Positions 26,269 to 34,586 of a stretch of 37,655 nt of DNA are shown in pieces (the stretch's first letter is position 1; every line of letters starts with the position of its first letter). Position numbers and translations under genes: made by a program. The notes under the pieces were generated by a model. It saw nothing but the letters and a program-made list of their open reading frames with translations. It was not told the origin of the DNA and searched no databases. Origin of the DNA: an uncultured Algimonas sp. (GTDB taxonomy: Bacteria; Pseudomonadota; Alphaproteobacteria; Caulobacterales; Maricaulaceae); the NCBI GenBank assembly GCA_937923575.1, contig CALDUL010000078.1:1-37655 (forward strand), read 5' to 3'.

Positions 26269-27468
26269 ATGCATATCCTGATCGCAGGCGCAGGGATTGG
26301 CGGGCTCACAGCCGCGCTGTGCGCTCTGCATTTCGGGCATAGCGTCACCGTTCTGGAACGGGCGGAAGCCTTGCGTGAGGTCGGCGCGGGCATCCAGCTG
26401 CCGCCCAATGCCATGCGGGTCTTTCGCGCGCTGGGGCTGGAGGCGGAGATCGCGCGCAATGCCTTTGCACCCGACGCCATCGAAGCGCGGATGGGCGAGA
26501 CGGGCCGCACACTCTTCACCATTCCTCTATCTGACGCGGCGCAGCAACGATGGGGCGCGCCATATCTCCACATCCACCGTGCGGACTATATCGCCGCCCT
26601 GCGAGACGCACTCAAGGCCCGCGCGCCCGGCTGCCTGCGGCTCGGCGCGGAGCTCACTGACTACAGAAGCACGCAAGACGGCGTGGACGTCGTGCTGGAG
26701 AGCGGAGAGAGCCTGAGCGCTGATATACTGGTTGGTGCGGACGGTATTCGCTCCGTCGTGCGCGAACGGATGCTGGGACCGGATGCACCTGTCTTTACCG
26801 GCAATATTGCCTGGCGTGCCGTCGTACCGATCCACGCGCTGGGCGATCACGCCCCGCGCCCGACGGCCTGCGCCTGGATGGGGCGCGGTCGTCACGCCGT
26901 CACCTACCGATTGCGCCGCGGGACACTCGCGAATTTCGTCGGCATCGTCGAGCGTACGGACTGGACGAAAGAGAGTTGGTCGGAACCCGGCGATACCGCC
27001 GAGGCGCGTGCCGATTTCGCCGACTGGCATCCAACCATCACGACGCTGCTGAATGCCGTGCCCGAAGGTGCGCTCTACCGCTGGGCGCTCTATGACCGTG
27101 CGCCGCTGTCGCGCTGGACGGACGGTCCCGTTGCGCTGCTGGGTGATGCAGCCCATCCGATGCTGCCGTTTCTGGCACAGGGCGCCGCCATGGCGGTGGA
27201 GGACGCCTGGGTTCTGGCGCGAGAGCTAGCCTATCCGGGACGCGCGCCGTCGGACTCCCTGCGCGCCTACCAGTCCGTGCGCCTGCCCCGCACCGCAGCT
27301 GCGCAGGCCGGATCGCGCGCCAATATGGGGACCTTCCACCAGCGCACGCTGTTGGGCCGCGCCAAGACCTACGGGCCGATGTGGCTCGCGGGACGACTCG
27401 CGCCCACGCTGGTGCACCGCCGCATGGACTGGCTTTACGGTCACGACGTCACGCAAGGCCGCGTATAG
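26269..27468 (+). CDS. FAD-dependent aromatic-ring-type monooxygenase
   Basis: A 399-residue flavoprotein of the salicylate hydroxylase / UbiH class, which uses NAD(P)H and O2 to hydroxylate a substrate. The dinucleotide-binding motif GAGIGG is at residues 7-12 in the first strand, followed by VLERAEALREVGAGIQLPPN, the DG motif in VGADGIRSVVRE and the FAD-ribose GD motif in LLGDAAHPMLPFLAQGAAMA near residue 290. The ATG at 26269 starts the Rossmann strand; an upstream in-frame ATG at 26209 adds 20 unconserved residues. The substrate cannot be told: no ring-cleavage or ubiquinone genes are adjacent. The next gene downstream, an MDR oxidoreductase, may be co-transcribed after a 214-base gap. 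Confidence 0.85.
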   Translation: MHILIAGAGIGGLTAALCALHFGHSVTVLERAEALREVGAGIQLPPNAMRVFRALGLEAEIARNAFAPDAIEARMGETGRTLFTIPLSDAAQQRWGAPYLHIHRADYIAALRDALKARAPGCLRLGAELTDYRSTQDGVDVVLESGESLSADILVGADGIRSVVRERMLGPDAPVFTGNIAWRAVVPIHALGDHAPRPTACAWMGRGRHAVTYRLRRGTLANFVGIVERTDWTKESWSEPGDTAEARADFADWHPTITTLLNAVPEGALYRWALYDRAPLSRWTDGPVALLGDAAHPMLPFLAQGAAMAVEDAWVLARELAYPGRAPSDSLRAYQSVRLPRTAAAQAGSRANMGTFHQRTLLGRAKTYGPMWLAGRLAPTLVHRRMDWLYGHDVTQGRV

Positions 27469-27682
27469 ACAGCGCACGGCTTCGCGCCGCCGACAGAGAC
27501 GCGGCTCTATGTCCTCATGTCCGAGACGTCCTGCCCGTACACCATTATGGCGCTGTGGCCGGCGATGCCGAACGCTTTCGTCGTCAATGATCTGACCTCT
27601 TTTAGCGACCATCGGGTGGACCGCATACCCGATGAGGCGCGACAAACTTTGCGCAACCCGCTCTCCTGGCCGATAGGTCCCC

Positions 27683-28714
27683 ATGCCCTCTGACATGATG
27701 ACCGTTTCTCGCCTGCGCGCCGACCGTTCTCCGGGCGATGCGCTCGCCGCTATCGAGACAGTTCAAGCGGCCATACCCGAACCCGGACCCGGCGAAGTCC
27801 GCATGCGCGTGCGGGCCAGCTCGCTGAACTATCACGATCTGGCCGTGGCGACCGGCATGATCCCGACGAGCGGCGCGCGCGTTCTCCTGTCAGACGGCGC
27901 GGGCGAGATCGACGCGCTCGGAGACGGCGCCGACAAATGGCGCGTCGGCGATCGTGTGCTGTCGACATTCTTCCCGAACTGGGCCGAGGGCACACCGTCC
28001 CTGCCCAAATTGCTCGGCGTGCCGGGCGATCACGCCGACGGTTTCGCCGCGCAATATGTCTGCGTACCGGAGGCGTCGCTCACGCACATGCCGTCGCACA
28101 TGTCCTTTGCAGAGGCCGCCACCCTGCCCTGCGCGGCGCTGACCGCCTGGCGCGCTCTGGCCGAAGAAGCCCGTGTGCAACCCGGCCAGACGGTACTGGT
28201 TCAGGGCTCAGGCGGCGTCTCGGTCGCCGCACTGCAACTCGCCAAGGCGATGGGCGCGACAGTCATTGCGACCAGCTCCAGCGACGCCAAGTTGGAGCGC
28301 CTGCGCGAACTCGGCGCGGACCATGTGATCAATTACAAAACGGAGCCGAATTGGGGCGACCGCGCCAAGGCGCTGACCAATGGTGTCGGCGTAGACGAGG
28401 TCATCGAAGTCGGCGGGCCGGGCACGCTGGCGCAGTCGATCAAGGCCAGCCGGATCGGCGGGCACATCACGCTGATCGGCGTATTGACCGGGATCAGCGG
28501 CGAGGTGCCGACTGCCGCGCTATTTTCGTCCAATATCACCCTGGCTGGTGTGACGGTGGGCTCCCACGCCATGCAGCGCGCGCTCGTCGCCTTCACGGAA
28601 GCGCATGACATCAAGCCCGTCATCGACCGCAGCTTCGCCCTCGACACGCTCGCCGCCGCCTTCGCCCATCAGATTTCTGGACGGCATTTCGGAAAGATCG
28701 TGATCGAGATCTAA
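27683..28714 (+). CDS. MDR-superfamily NAD(P)-dependent oxidoreductase
   Basis: A 343-residue medium-chain dehydrogenase/reductase. An N-terminal GroES-like domain (GPGEVRMRVRASSLNYHDL) is followed by a Rossmann domain with the nucleotide motif QGSGGVSVAALQLAKAMGA at about 174. It lacks the Cys/His/Glu ligands of the catalytic zinc (the usual GHE box is absent) and the structural-zinc cysteines, so it belongs with quinone oxidoreductase / zinc-independent alcohol dehydrogenase types rather than classical alcohol dehydrogenases. The substrate is unknown. ATG at 27683 or 27695 could start it. Its stop overlaps the stop of the convergent mmsB gene by a few bases, with no terminator between them. 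Confidence 0.85.
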   Translation: MPSDMMTVSRLRADRSPGDALAAIETVQAAIPEPGPGEVRMRVRASSLNYHDLAVATGMIPTSGARVLLSDGAGEIDALGDGADKWRVGDRVLSTFFPNWAEGTPSLPKLLGVPGDHADGFAAQYVCVPEASLTHMPSHMSFAEAATLPCAALTAWRALAEEARVQPGQTVLVQGSGGVSVAALQLAKAMGATVIATSSSDAKLERLRELGADHVINYKTEPNWGDRAKALTNGVGVDEVIEVGGPGTLAQSIKASRIGGHITLIGVLTGISGEVPTAALFSSNITLAGVTVGSHAMQRALVAFTEAHDIKPVIDRSFALDTLAAAFAHQISGRHFGKIVIEI

Positions 28715-29586
28715 AGCGAGCCGTTGATGAGCTTCATCACGCCGGAGAAATCCAGCCCGCCCTCACCCGCCGCTTCCATCAGCGCGTAGAGGCTTTCCGC
28801 CTGAGCGCCCAGCGGTGTGGCGGCGCGGGCTGTGGTCGCGGCCTCTTTCGCCAGCCGAAGATCCTTGAGCATCATCGCAGCGGCAAAGCCCGGCTGGTAG
28901 TCGCGGTTGGACGGCGCGCCCGGCACGGGTCCCGGTGCGGGGCAATAGCTGGTCATCGACCAGTTCTGGCCCGACGCGGTCGAGCTGATGTCGAAAAAGG
29001 TCTGTGCGTCGAGGCCGAGTTTCGCGGCCAGATTGAAGGCCTCGCACGTCCCGATCATGTGAATGCCCAGCAGCATGTTGTTGCAGATCTTCGCGACCTG
29101 TCCATTGCCCGCGGGCCCGGCGTGAAAGACATTGGCACCCATGATGTCGAGCAGCGGCTGCGCACGTTCGAAGGCGTCCGCCTCCCCGCCGCACATGAAG
29201 GTCAGGCTCCCCGCCGCCGCACCGGCCACCCCGCCGGACACTGGCGCGTCGATCATGGCAAAGCCGAGCTCTGTCGCCTCGCTGATGACATCGCGCGCGC
29301 TTGCCACGTCGATGGTCGAACAATCGATCATCAGCGTGCCCGGCGCGGCATGCTGGAACAGATCGGCATAGACCATGCGCACATGCGCGCCGGCGGGGAG
29401 CATGGTCACGACGACATCCGCGCCCTCGACCGCATGTGCAGAATCTGTCGCCGCCTCGCAGCCCGCCTCGACCGCCCGCGCTATTGCATCCGGCGATATA
29501 TCCAGCGCGCGCACGCTGTGGTGCCGGGCGAGATTGGACGCCATGCCGAGGCCCATATTGCCGAGGCCGATGAAAGCGATTTTCAT
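28711..29586 (-). CDS. mmsB: 3-hydroxyisobutyrate dehydrogenase
   Basis: Oxidises 3-hydroxyisobutyrate to methylmalonate semialdehyde with NAD in valine breakdown. It has 291 residues, the family's usual size. IGLGNMG sits at residues 6-12, the substrate motif DAPVSGGVAGAAAG at 113-126, and the catalytic lysine is Lys166 in GQVAKICNNMLLG. It lies 25 bases after the 3-hydroxyisobutyryl-CoA hydrolase gene on the same strand, giving two consecutive valine-pathway steps in one operon, with an AGGA ribosome site 9 bases before the ATG. The context separates it from the related tartronate semialdehyde reductases. Confidence 0.92.
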   Translation of the reverse strand: MKIAFIGLGNMGLGMASNLARHHSVRALDISPDAIARAVEAGCEAATDSAHAVEGADVVVTMLPAGAHVRMVYADLFQHAAPGTLMIDCSTIDVASARDVISEATELGFAMIDAPVSGGVAGAAAGSLTFMCGGEADAFERAQPLLDIMGANVFHAGPAGNGQVAKICNNMLLGIHMIGTCEAFNLAAKLGLDAQTFFDISSTASGQNWSMTSYCPAPGPVPGAPSNRDYQPGFAAAMMLKDLRLAKEAATTARAATPLGAQAESLYALMEAAGEGGLDFSGVMKLINGSL

Positions 29587-29611
29587 AGCGTCAATTCCTG
29601 TCGCGTGCTGT

Positions 29612-30646
29612 TCACGAGGCGATGAATGTTAGGGGCGGCTCCGCGCGAATTGCGAACATGCGCTGGGTCTGAGCGGCCAGATCATCGCCATGTTCCGCCG
29701 ACCAGCCGGGGTTCCGGTCCTTGTCGATCAGCTGCGCGCGTATGCCCTCGTAGAAATCCTGCGTCGTGAGAAAGGCCAGCGACAGATCGAGTTCGCGCGC
29801 CATGGCGTCGCGGAAATCGAGCGTGGCCCCTTCGCGCACGGCACGCAGGGTTGTCGCCAAGGCCAGCGGGCTCTTGCGGCGTAAGCTTTTCGCCTGTTTG
29901 GCGGACCAGTCGGAGCCTTCCGCGTCGAGCGCGTCCAGTATCGCTGCAACGCTATCAGACGCGAAGGCGGTGACAGCGTCCGGGATCGGCTCTTCCTTGG
30001 GCGGCTCTTCCGAAAACTGTGCCAACACGGCTGCCGCCTCGCCCTCTCCCAGCGCACGGATCAACGCGGCGTGCTGCTCGGTCGGCACGAAATGAGTCGC
30101 GACGTTCGTGGTGAGACAACCGCCCGGCCCCAGCCGCGCGCCGGTCAGGGCGAGCCAAGTGCCGATGGCTTCGCCCAATCGCGGAAGAAAATACGTCCCG
30201 CCGACATCCGGAAAATAACCGATACCCGTTTCCGGCATGGCGAACAGCGTTGTGTCGCCCGCGACGCGGTACTGACCATGGACCGACAGCCCGACGCCGC
30301 CACCCATGACGATGCCGTCGATCAGCGCGACATAGGGCTTTGAGTAGGTCTTGATCAGATCGTTGAGCGCATACTCTTTACGCCAGAACTCTTCGGCGCG
30401 ACCGTCGCCGCGTCCGCCATTGGCCTTGCCGCTATCATGCAGCATGACCACGTCGCCACCCGCACAAAATGCCCGCTCACCCGCGCCGTCGATCAACACG
30501 TTGCGGATTGTTTCATCGTCGCGAAACTTCACTAGCGCCCGCGTGATCAGTTCTACCATCTCCGTATTCAGCGCATTGAGCGCCGCCGGTCGGTCGAGCG
30601 TGATGCGGCCCAGATGGCCGGAGCGAGAGGTGCGAACGGTAGTCAT
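29612..30646 (-). CDS. 3-hydroxyisobutyryl-CoA hydrolase (enoyl-CoA hydratase superfamily)
   Basis: Releases 3-hydroxyisobutyrate from its CoA ester, the step just before MmsB in valine degradation. A crotonase-fold protein of 344 residues, longer than simple enoyl-CoA hydratases and typical of HIBCH. It has RITLDRPAALNALN, the oxyanion-hole motifs FCAGGD (60-65) and GIVMGGGVGLS (111-121), and the HIBCH-specific PETGIGYFPDVGG with Glu139 and Asp147. ATG at 30646 is chosen since the conserved N-terminus begins there; an upstream in-frame start would add about 29 unconserved residues. No strong ribosome site. First gene of the pair with mmsB. Confidence 0.9.
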   Translation of the reverse strand: MTTVRTSRSGHLGRITLDRPAALNALNTEMVELITRALVKFRDDETIRNVLIDGAGERAFCAGGDVVMLHDSGKANGGRGDGRAEEFWRKEYALNDLIKTYSKPYVALIDGIVMGGGVGLSVHGQYRVAGDTTLFAMPETGIGYFPDVGGTYFLPRLGEAIGTWLALTGARLGPGGCLTTNVATHFVPTEQHAALIRALGEGEAAAVLAQFSEEPPKEEPIPDAVTAFASDSVAAILDALDAEGSDWSAKQAKSLRRKSPLALATTLRAVREGATLDFRDAMARELDLSLAFLTTQDFYEGIRAQLIDKDRNPGWSAEHGDDLAAQTQRMFAIRAEPPLTFIAS

Positions 30647-30804
30647 GGCCGCGGTATAGAGCCGCCGTGAGCGATGACCAGAGCGAGCGGACTGGGAGCG
30701 CGTGGGTGATGGCGGCCCAATGTTTGCGCGCAAGCATCGGGCGTCGCCACGCCTTACAGCTGTCGCCCCGGCATTATCTTCAATTCACCAGACCCGGCGA
30801 AGTC

Positions 30805-32073
30805 CTAGATCTGCGCGTCCATCCAGCGCTTGTAGTCCTTGGTCTGGCGGGCTTGGTTGCGTTGCTGAACGAGGGAGGCCACGACGGGATTGTGCTTGGG
30901 CTTCGGCGTATCGCCGCGGCTCATGCGGCGCAGGTTCGCCTTGGCCAAGGCCATATTGGCGAGCGAACGCAGGGCGGGGTTTTTCCAGTTCACCGACTGC
31001 ACGGGACCGGAGACATCGTCGCCCGCCGCCCAGCGCGCGGGCAAATCCGGCGTGATGATCAACCCGCGGGCAAGACCGACGAGATCGATGCCTTCCGTCG
31101 CGACGACGCGCTCGGCCGTGGCGCGCTGGGTGACACCGCCGGTAACCATCAGCGGCATGGAAGCCGAGCTCGCGATCTGTGCGGCGAAATCGAGGAAATA
31201 GGCTTCGCGCGCCTTTGTGCTCTGGCTGACCCGGCCGTCGACGCTCTCGCCCATCATGGCGGAACTCTCGTAATTGCCGCCGGAAATCTCGACGAAGTCG
31301 ACGGCGTCGCGGCCCAGCCAGTCGACTACGCGGGTTGCGTCGGCAACATCAAACCCGCCCTTCTGGAAGTCGGCGGAGTTGAGCTTCACCGCGACCACGA
31401 AATCATCGCCGACACGGTCCCGCACGGCGCGTACGATGTCGCGCAATATCCGGGCGCGATTTTCCAGCGAGCCGCCATAGGCATCGTCGCGGCGATTGGT
31501 CAGCGGAGAGAGGAATTGCGCCAGCAGATAGCCGTGTGCGGCGTGGATCTGCACGCCGTCTGCGCCGACCGATTTGGCGGCCACAGCCGTCTCCGCGAAG
31601 CGCCGGATCACGCCGCGAATCTCGTCCTCGCTCATGGCGCGGGCGGGCGCGAAGAGCTTTGACAGGGTCTCACTGCCCATGTCGAGGCGAGAGGCAGACG
31701 CGCTGACGGCTTCCTGGCCCTGCGCGGCGTATAGCTGCCGGCCGGGATGGCTGATCTGCATGATGAGTGAGGCCCCTTCCGACTTCGCCGCCGCGATCCA
31801 GCGTGTGAAGCGGTCGCGCGCGTCCGGGTCGTCCAACGTTCCGTGCTGTAGCACGACGCCGCCGGGTCCGGTCATGGCGCGCGGGTCGACCATGACATTG
31901 CCCGTGATCATCATGCCGAGGCCACCCTTGGCCCAAGCGGCGTAGAGGCGCTCCAGCCGTTCGCCCGGGAGCTGGCCGTAATCGGCCATGTTCTCTTCCA
32001 TCGCGGCCTTGGCGATGCGGTTGGGAACGGTGTGCCCGCAGGGCAGCGTCAGAGGGGAAAACAGATCTGTCAT
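30805..32073 (-). CDS. NADH:flavin oxidoreductase, Old Yellow Enzyme family
   Basis: A 422-residue FMN-binding TIM-barrel enzyme that reduces activated C=C bonds or related substrates with NAD(P)H. The N-terminus FSPLTLPCGHTVPNRIAKAA and the strong OYE signature HAAHGYLLAQFLSPLTNRRD, then DAYGGSLENRARI, are present. QISHPGRQ and a C-terminal GLARGLIITPDL phosphate-binding segment fit the FMN site. Cysteine clusters for an iron-sulphur centre are absent, and there is no second flavin domain, so it is a single-domain OYE and not a dienoyl-CoA reductase. The physiological substrate is unknown. It lies 59 bases downstream of argF on the same strand and may be co-transcribed. Confidence 0.88.
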   Translation of the reverse strand: MTDLFSPLTLPCGHTVPNRIAKAAMEENMADYGQLPGERLERLYAAWAKGGLGMMITGNVMVDPRAMTGPGGVVLQHGTLDDPDARDRFTRWIAAAKSEGASLIMQISHPGRQLYAAQGQEAVSASASRLDMGSETLSKLFAPARAMSEDEIRGVIRRFAETAVAAKSVGADGVQIHAAHGYLLAQFLSPLTNRRDDAYGGSLENRARILRDIVRAVRDRVGDDFVVAVKLNSADFQKGGFDVADATRVVDWLGRDAVDFVEISGGNYESSAMMGESVDGRVSQSTKAREAYFLDFAAQIASSASMPLMVTGGVTQRATAERVVATEGIDLVGLARGLIITPDLPARWAAGDDVSGPVQSVNWKNPALRSLANMALAKANLRRMSRGDTPKPKHNPVVASLVQQRNQARQTKDYKRWMDAQI

Positions 32074-32132
32074 AGGCGCGCTTTAGCGGGACGGATAAGC
32101 CGCTTCAATGACAGTTGGTCGGCGCGGACGGA

Positions 32133-33080
32133 TCAGGTGGCGACATCCGCCCCTTCTGGAATCGCGCCCATGCACCATGCCAGCACGCCCTTTTGCGCAT
32201 GGAGCCGGTTCTCCGCCTCATCCCAGATCGCGCTGTCCGGGTCTTCCATCAGCGCGTCGGTGATTTCCTGACCGCGATAGGCAGGCAGGCAGTGCAGCAC
32301 GGTCGCGCCGGATTTCGCCCGCGCGACACGCTCTCCATCGAGACCATAGCCCGACAGCGCGTCAAGCCGTGCGTCATAATCGGCATCGCCCATGGAGACG
32401 AAGCAATCCGTGATCAGCGCGTCGGCACCGTCGGCGGCGGCGTTCGGATCGTCGCCCAGCACGATGTCTGCGCCTTGCTGGCGCGCGCGCTCCACATCCT
32501 GACCCGGCAAAGTGTAGCCGTCAGGGCTCGCCACATGCAGGGAGAAGCCCATTTGCGCGGCCACATTCACAAAGCTCATCGCGACATTATTGCCATCGCC
32601 AATCCAGGCGAGCTTCGCGCCGTTTAGCGTCGTGCCGCGCTCTTCCAGCGTCATTAGATCGGCAAGGATCTGGCAAGGGTGGTTATAGTCCGACAGGCCG
32701 TTGACGATCGGGACAGAGGCATAGCGCGCGAATTCGACCAGCGTGTCGTGGCTATTCACGCGCAGCATGATCGCATCGACATAGCGCGACAGCACCCGGG
32801 CGGTGTCGCGCACGGGCTCTCCTCGGCCGAGTTGCATGGTGTCAGACGTTGCCACAATGGCCGAACCGCCGAGCTGCCTCATGCCCTGTTCGAACGAAAA
32901 ACGCGTCCGGGTGGAGGACTTCTCGAAAATCATCGCGAGGGTCCGGCCGGGCAGATCTGCGGACGGGTCGACCGCGCCTTTCGGCAGGCCTGAGCGCGCC
33001 GCCTTCAGAGCATGCGCATGATCGAGAATGCTGCGGATCTGCACAGCGGACAGATCGGCGAGAGAGAGAAAGTCCGGCAT
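32133..33080 (-). CDS. argF: Ornithine carbamoyltransferase
   Basis: Makes citrulline from ornithine and carbamoyl phosphate in arginine synthesis. It has 315 residues, the usual size. The carbamoyl-phosphate motif STRTRFSFE begins at residue 56; MQLGRGEPVRDTARVLSRY, HPCQILADLMT, DCFVSMGD and the ornithine-site LHCLPAYRGQEI (Cys near 264) are all present. The frequent partner argD is not next to it; a divergent membrane-protein gene lies upstream. ATG at 33080. Confidence 0.95.
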   Translation of the reverse strand: MPDFLSLADLSAVQIRSILDHAHALKAARSGLPKGAVDPSADLPGRTLAMIFEKSSTRTRFSFEQGMRQLGGSAIVATSDTMQLGRGEPVRDTARVLSRYVDAIMLRVNSHDTLVEFARYASVPIVNGLSDYNHPCQILADLMTLEERGTTLNGAKLAWIGDGNNVAMSFVNVAAQMGFSLHVASPDGYTLPGQDVERARQQGADIVLGDDPNAAADGADALITDCFVSMGDADYDARLDALSGYGLDGERVARAKSGATVLHCLPAYRGQEITDALMEDPDSAIWDEAENRLHAQKGVLAWCMGAIPEGADVAT

Positions 33081-33172
33081 GGCCCGCTTTACTCTGTCGG
33101 AGCGCGAATAGGCAACCGGGGCCGCCTATTCGTTAAGCCGGATTTACCCTGTCCGGCGACGGATCAGTAAGG

Positions 33173-33985
33173 ATGAGCGGTTACGTCTTCCCCATGGTCG
33201 ATCTCACCACAGGACAGATCACGGCGCCGCATGCGCATGAGCGCCCCCAACAGCGCCCCAAGCAACGCCCGGTCAAGCGCAAGCCGCCACGCCGTCCGCT
33301 GCAACGCGGGCAGCAGCTGTGGGATTGGATAAAACTGCGCGGATTGTGGCCCGTTGGCCTGCTGCTCATCGGCCTGACGGCGCTCTATGTCTATATCGTG
33401 CGACTGCCGGTCGCGATGTTCGTGCAGGAAGAGTTCACGGCGGTCGTGCCTGGCTGGGTCGCCTTCAACAAGACCGTGCTGGTGGTGCATATTCTCACCG
33501 CCCTGCCACCGCTGGTGCTGGGTTGGATCGGCTTTTCAAAACGCTTGCGGAAACGCTCGCTCAGCCTGCACCGCTGGGTCGGGACATTCTACTGCTACGG
33601 TATCTGGGTCAGCGCGGTCACGGGCTTCATGTTGGGGGCCAAGCACGTCAACGGCTTCCTGACGGCCATGGGTTATTGCACGCTGGCGCTCGCATGGTTC
33701 TCGACGACATGGATTGCCTACCGAACGGCGAAGCAGCGCAATATTCCGGCACACCGCGAATGGATGATCCGCTCCTATGCCGTGACGCTCGCCGTCGTCA
33801 CCGTGCGCCCGCTCACCATGCTGCCGCAATATGTCGATGTCGGCACAATGGACTACGCCCTGTTCATGAGCTGGGCCTGCTGGATTCCGAACATCATATT
33901 GGGTGAGCTCTATGTCCGCTCGACGGATTTCCGCGGACGATTGGTGAGCTGGCGCAGGCCCAAGGGCGGCGCAGCGCGGGCATAG
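33173..33985 (+). CDS. DUF2306-type multi-pass membrane protein
   Basis: A 270-residue protein with a very basic, proline-rich cytoplasmic N-terminus (PQQRPKQRPVKRKPPRRP) and about six or seven membrane segments between residues 60 and 245. Two conserved-looking His motifs, SLHRWVGTFY and PAHREWMIRSYA, match the DUF2306 pattern, and paired histidines of this kind could bind haem or metal, but no function is established. ATG at 33173 has AAGG immediately before it; ATG at 33194 is an alternative. Divergent from argF, with no clear partner. Confidence 0.75.
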   Translation: MSGYVFPMVDLTTGQITAPHAHERPQQRPKQRPVKRKPPRRPLQRGQQLWDWIKLRGLWPVGLLLIGLTALYVYIVRLPVAMFVQEEFTAVVPGWVAFNKTVLVVHILTALPPLVLGWIGFSKRLRKRSLSLHRWVGTFYCYGIWVSAVTGFMLGAKHVNGFLTAMGYCTLALAWFSTTWIAYRTAKQRNIPAHREWMIRSYAVTLAVVTVRPLTMLPQYVDVGTMDYALFMSWACWIPNIILGELYVRSTDFRGRLVSWRRPKGGAARA

Positions 33986-34095
33986 TCGAGGCGACTCGCG
34001 CTCCGCGCCGAAGGCGTGTCTTGTAGCGCTTGCAATATTCGAGAGTTGGGGGCCGTCGCTGCGCTCCGGAAGTCGCCGTTTTTTGTCCCCCGGAC

Positions 34096-34120
34096 CAAAA
34101 ATCCCGCCAAAGGGCGGGAC
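34096..34120 (-). terminator. Terminator after tRNA-fMet
   Basis: On the minus strand a CCCGCC-CTTT-GGCGGG hairpin (34103-34118) is followed by a T run (34097-34101). It begins about 10 bases after the tRNA CCA end, so it is a canonical intrinsic terminator for that transcript. Confidence 0.8.
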
Positions 34121-34128
34121 TGGCGACT

Positions 34129-34205
<77 letters not shown>

Positions 34206-34586
34206 CCAAGAAGGCCGGGCTATATTGAAGGCTGTCAGAGGGTGCAAGCGTGAAATGGAGCGAATATGCAGCGCATGATTTCGGCAGGCGCATAGACCGG
34301 GCAAGATAGCGCGATGAGCGGCAAGTCCAACGACGATATGTTCGGCGACATGGTCGAACGCGCCGAGGCAGAACGAGAGGCGCGCGCGAAGTCGGCTTCG
34401 ACAAGCTAGTCCGCCAGGCGATGGGGTCGCGCACGTAAGAGCCCGCGCAGCGCGGTGGAAAGGCTGTCCGGTCGGACCTCATCACGACGACTTATACCTT
34501 AAAGCCAACCAATCTGGAATGCGTGCGCATCGAAGCGCGCCAGCGCCGCGAGGCTCGCTCGGGCGGCTCACGCGTGCCCCGGCGCG
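34206..34586. other. Gap of 381 bases upstream of tRNA-fMet
   Basis: Apart from the small broken reading frame at 34314-34438, nothing recognisable was seen. The tRNA promoter should lie in the first 100 bases or so on the minus strand; no convincing -35/-10 pair stood out. Confidence 0.4.
34314..34438 (+). pseudogene. Possible small gene disrupted by a CG-dinucleotide shift
   Basis: An ATG at 34314 opens a frame (MSGKSNDDMFGDMVERAEAE...) that stops after 31 codons at 34407-34409. The GCGCGCGCG run near 34380-34388 sits just before a second open frame (EVGFDKLVRQAMGSRT) ending at TAA 34436-34438. Removing one CG joins them into a coherent 40-residue acidic protein. No ribosome site is strong and the family is not recognised, so this is a remnant, a slippage mutation or chance. 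Confidence 0.25.

Noticed and set aside
27517-27693. 58-codon plus-strand frame overlapping the start of the MDR gene
   Set aside because: No ribosome site and no family likeness. The third-position bias is weaker than in neighbours, and several long frames in GC-rich spacers look like this by chance.
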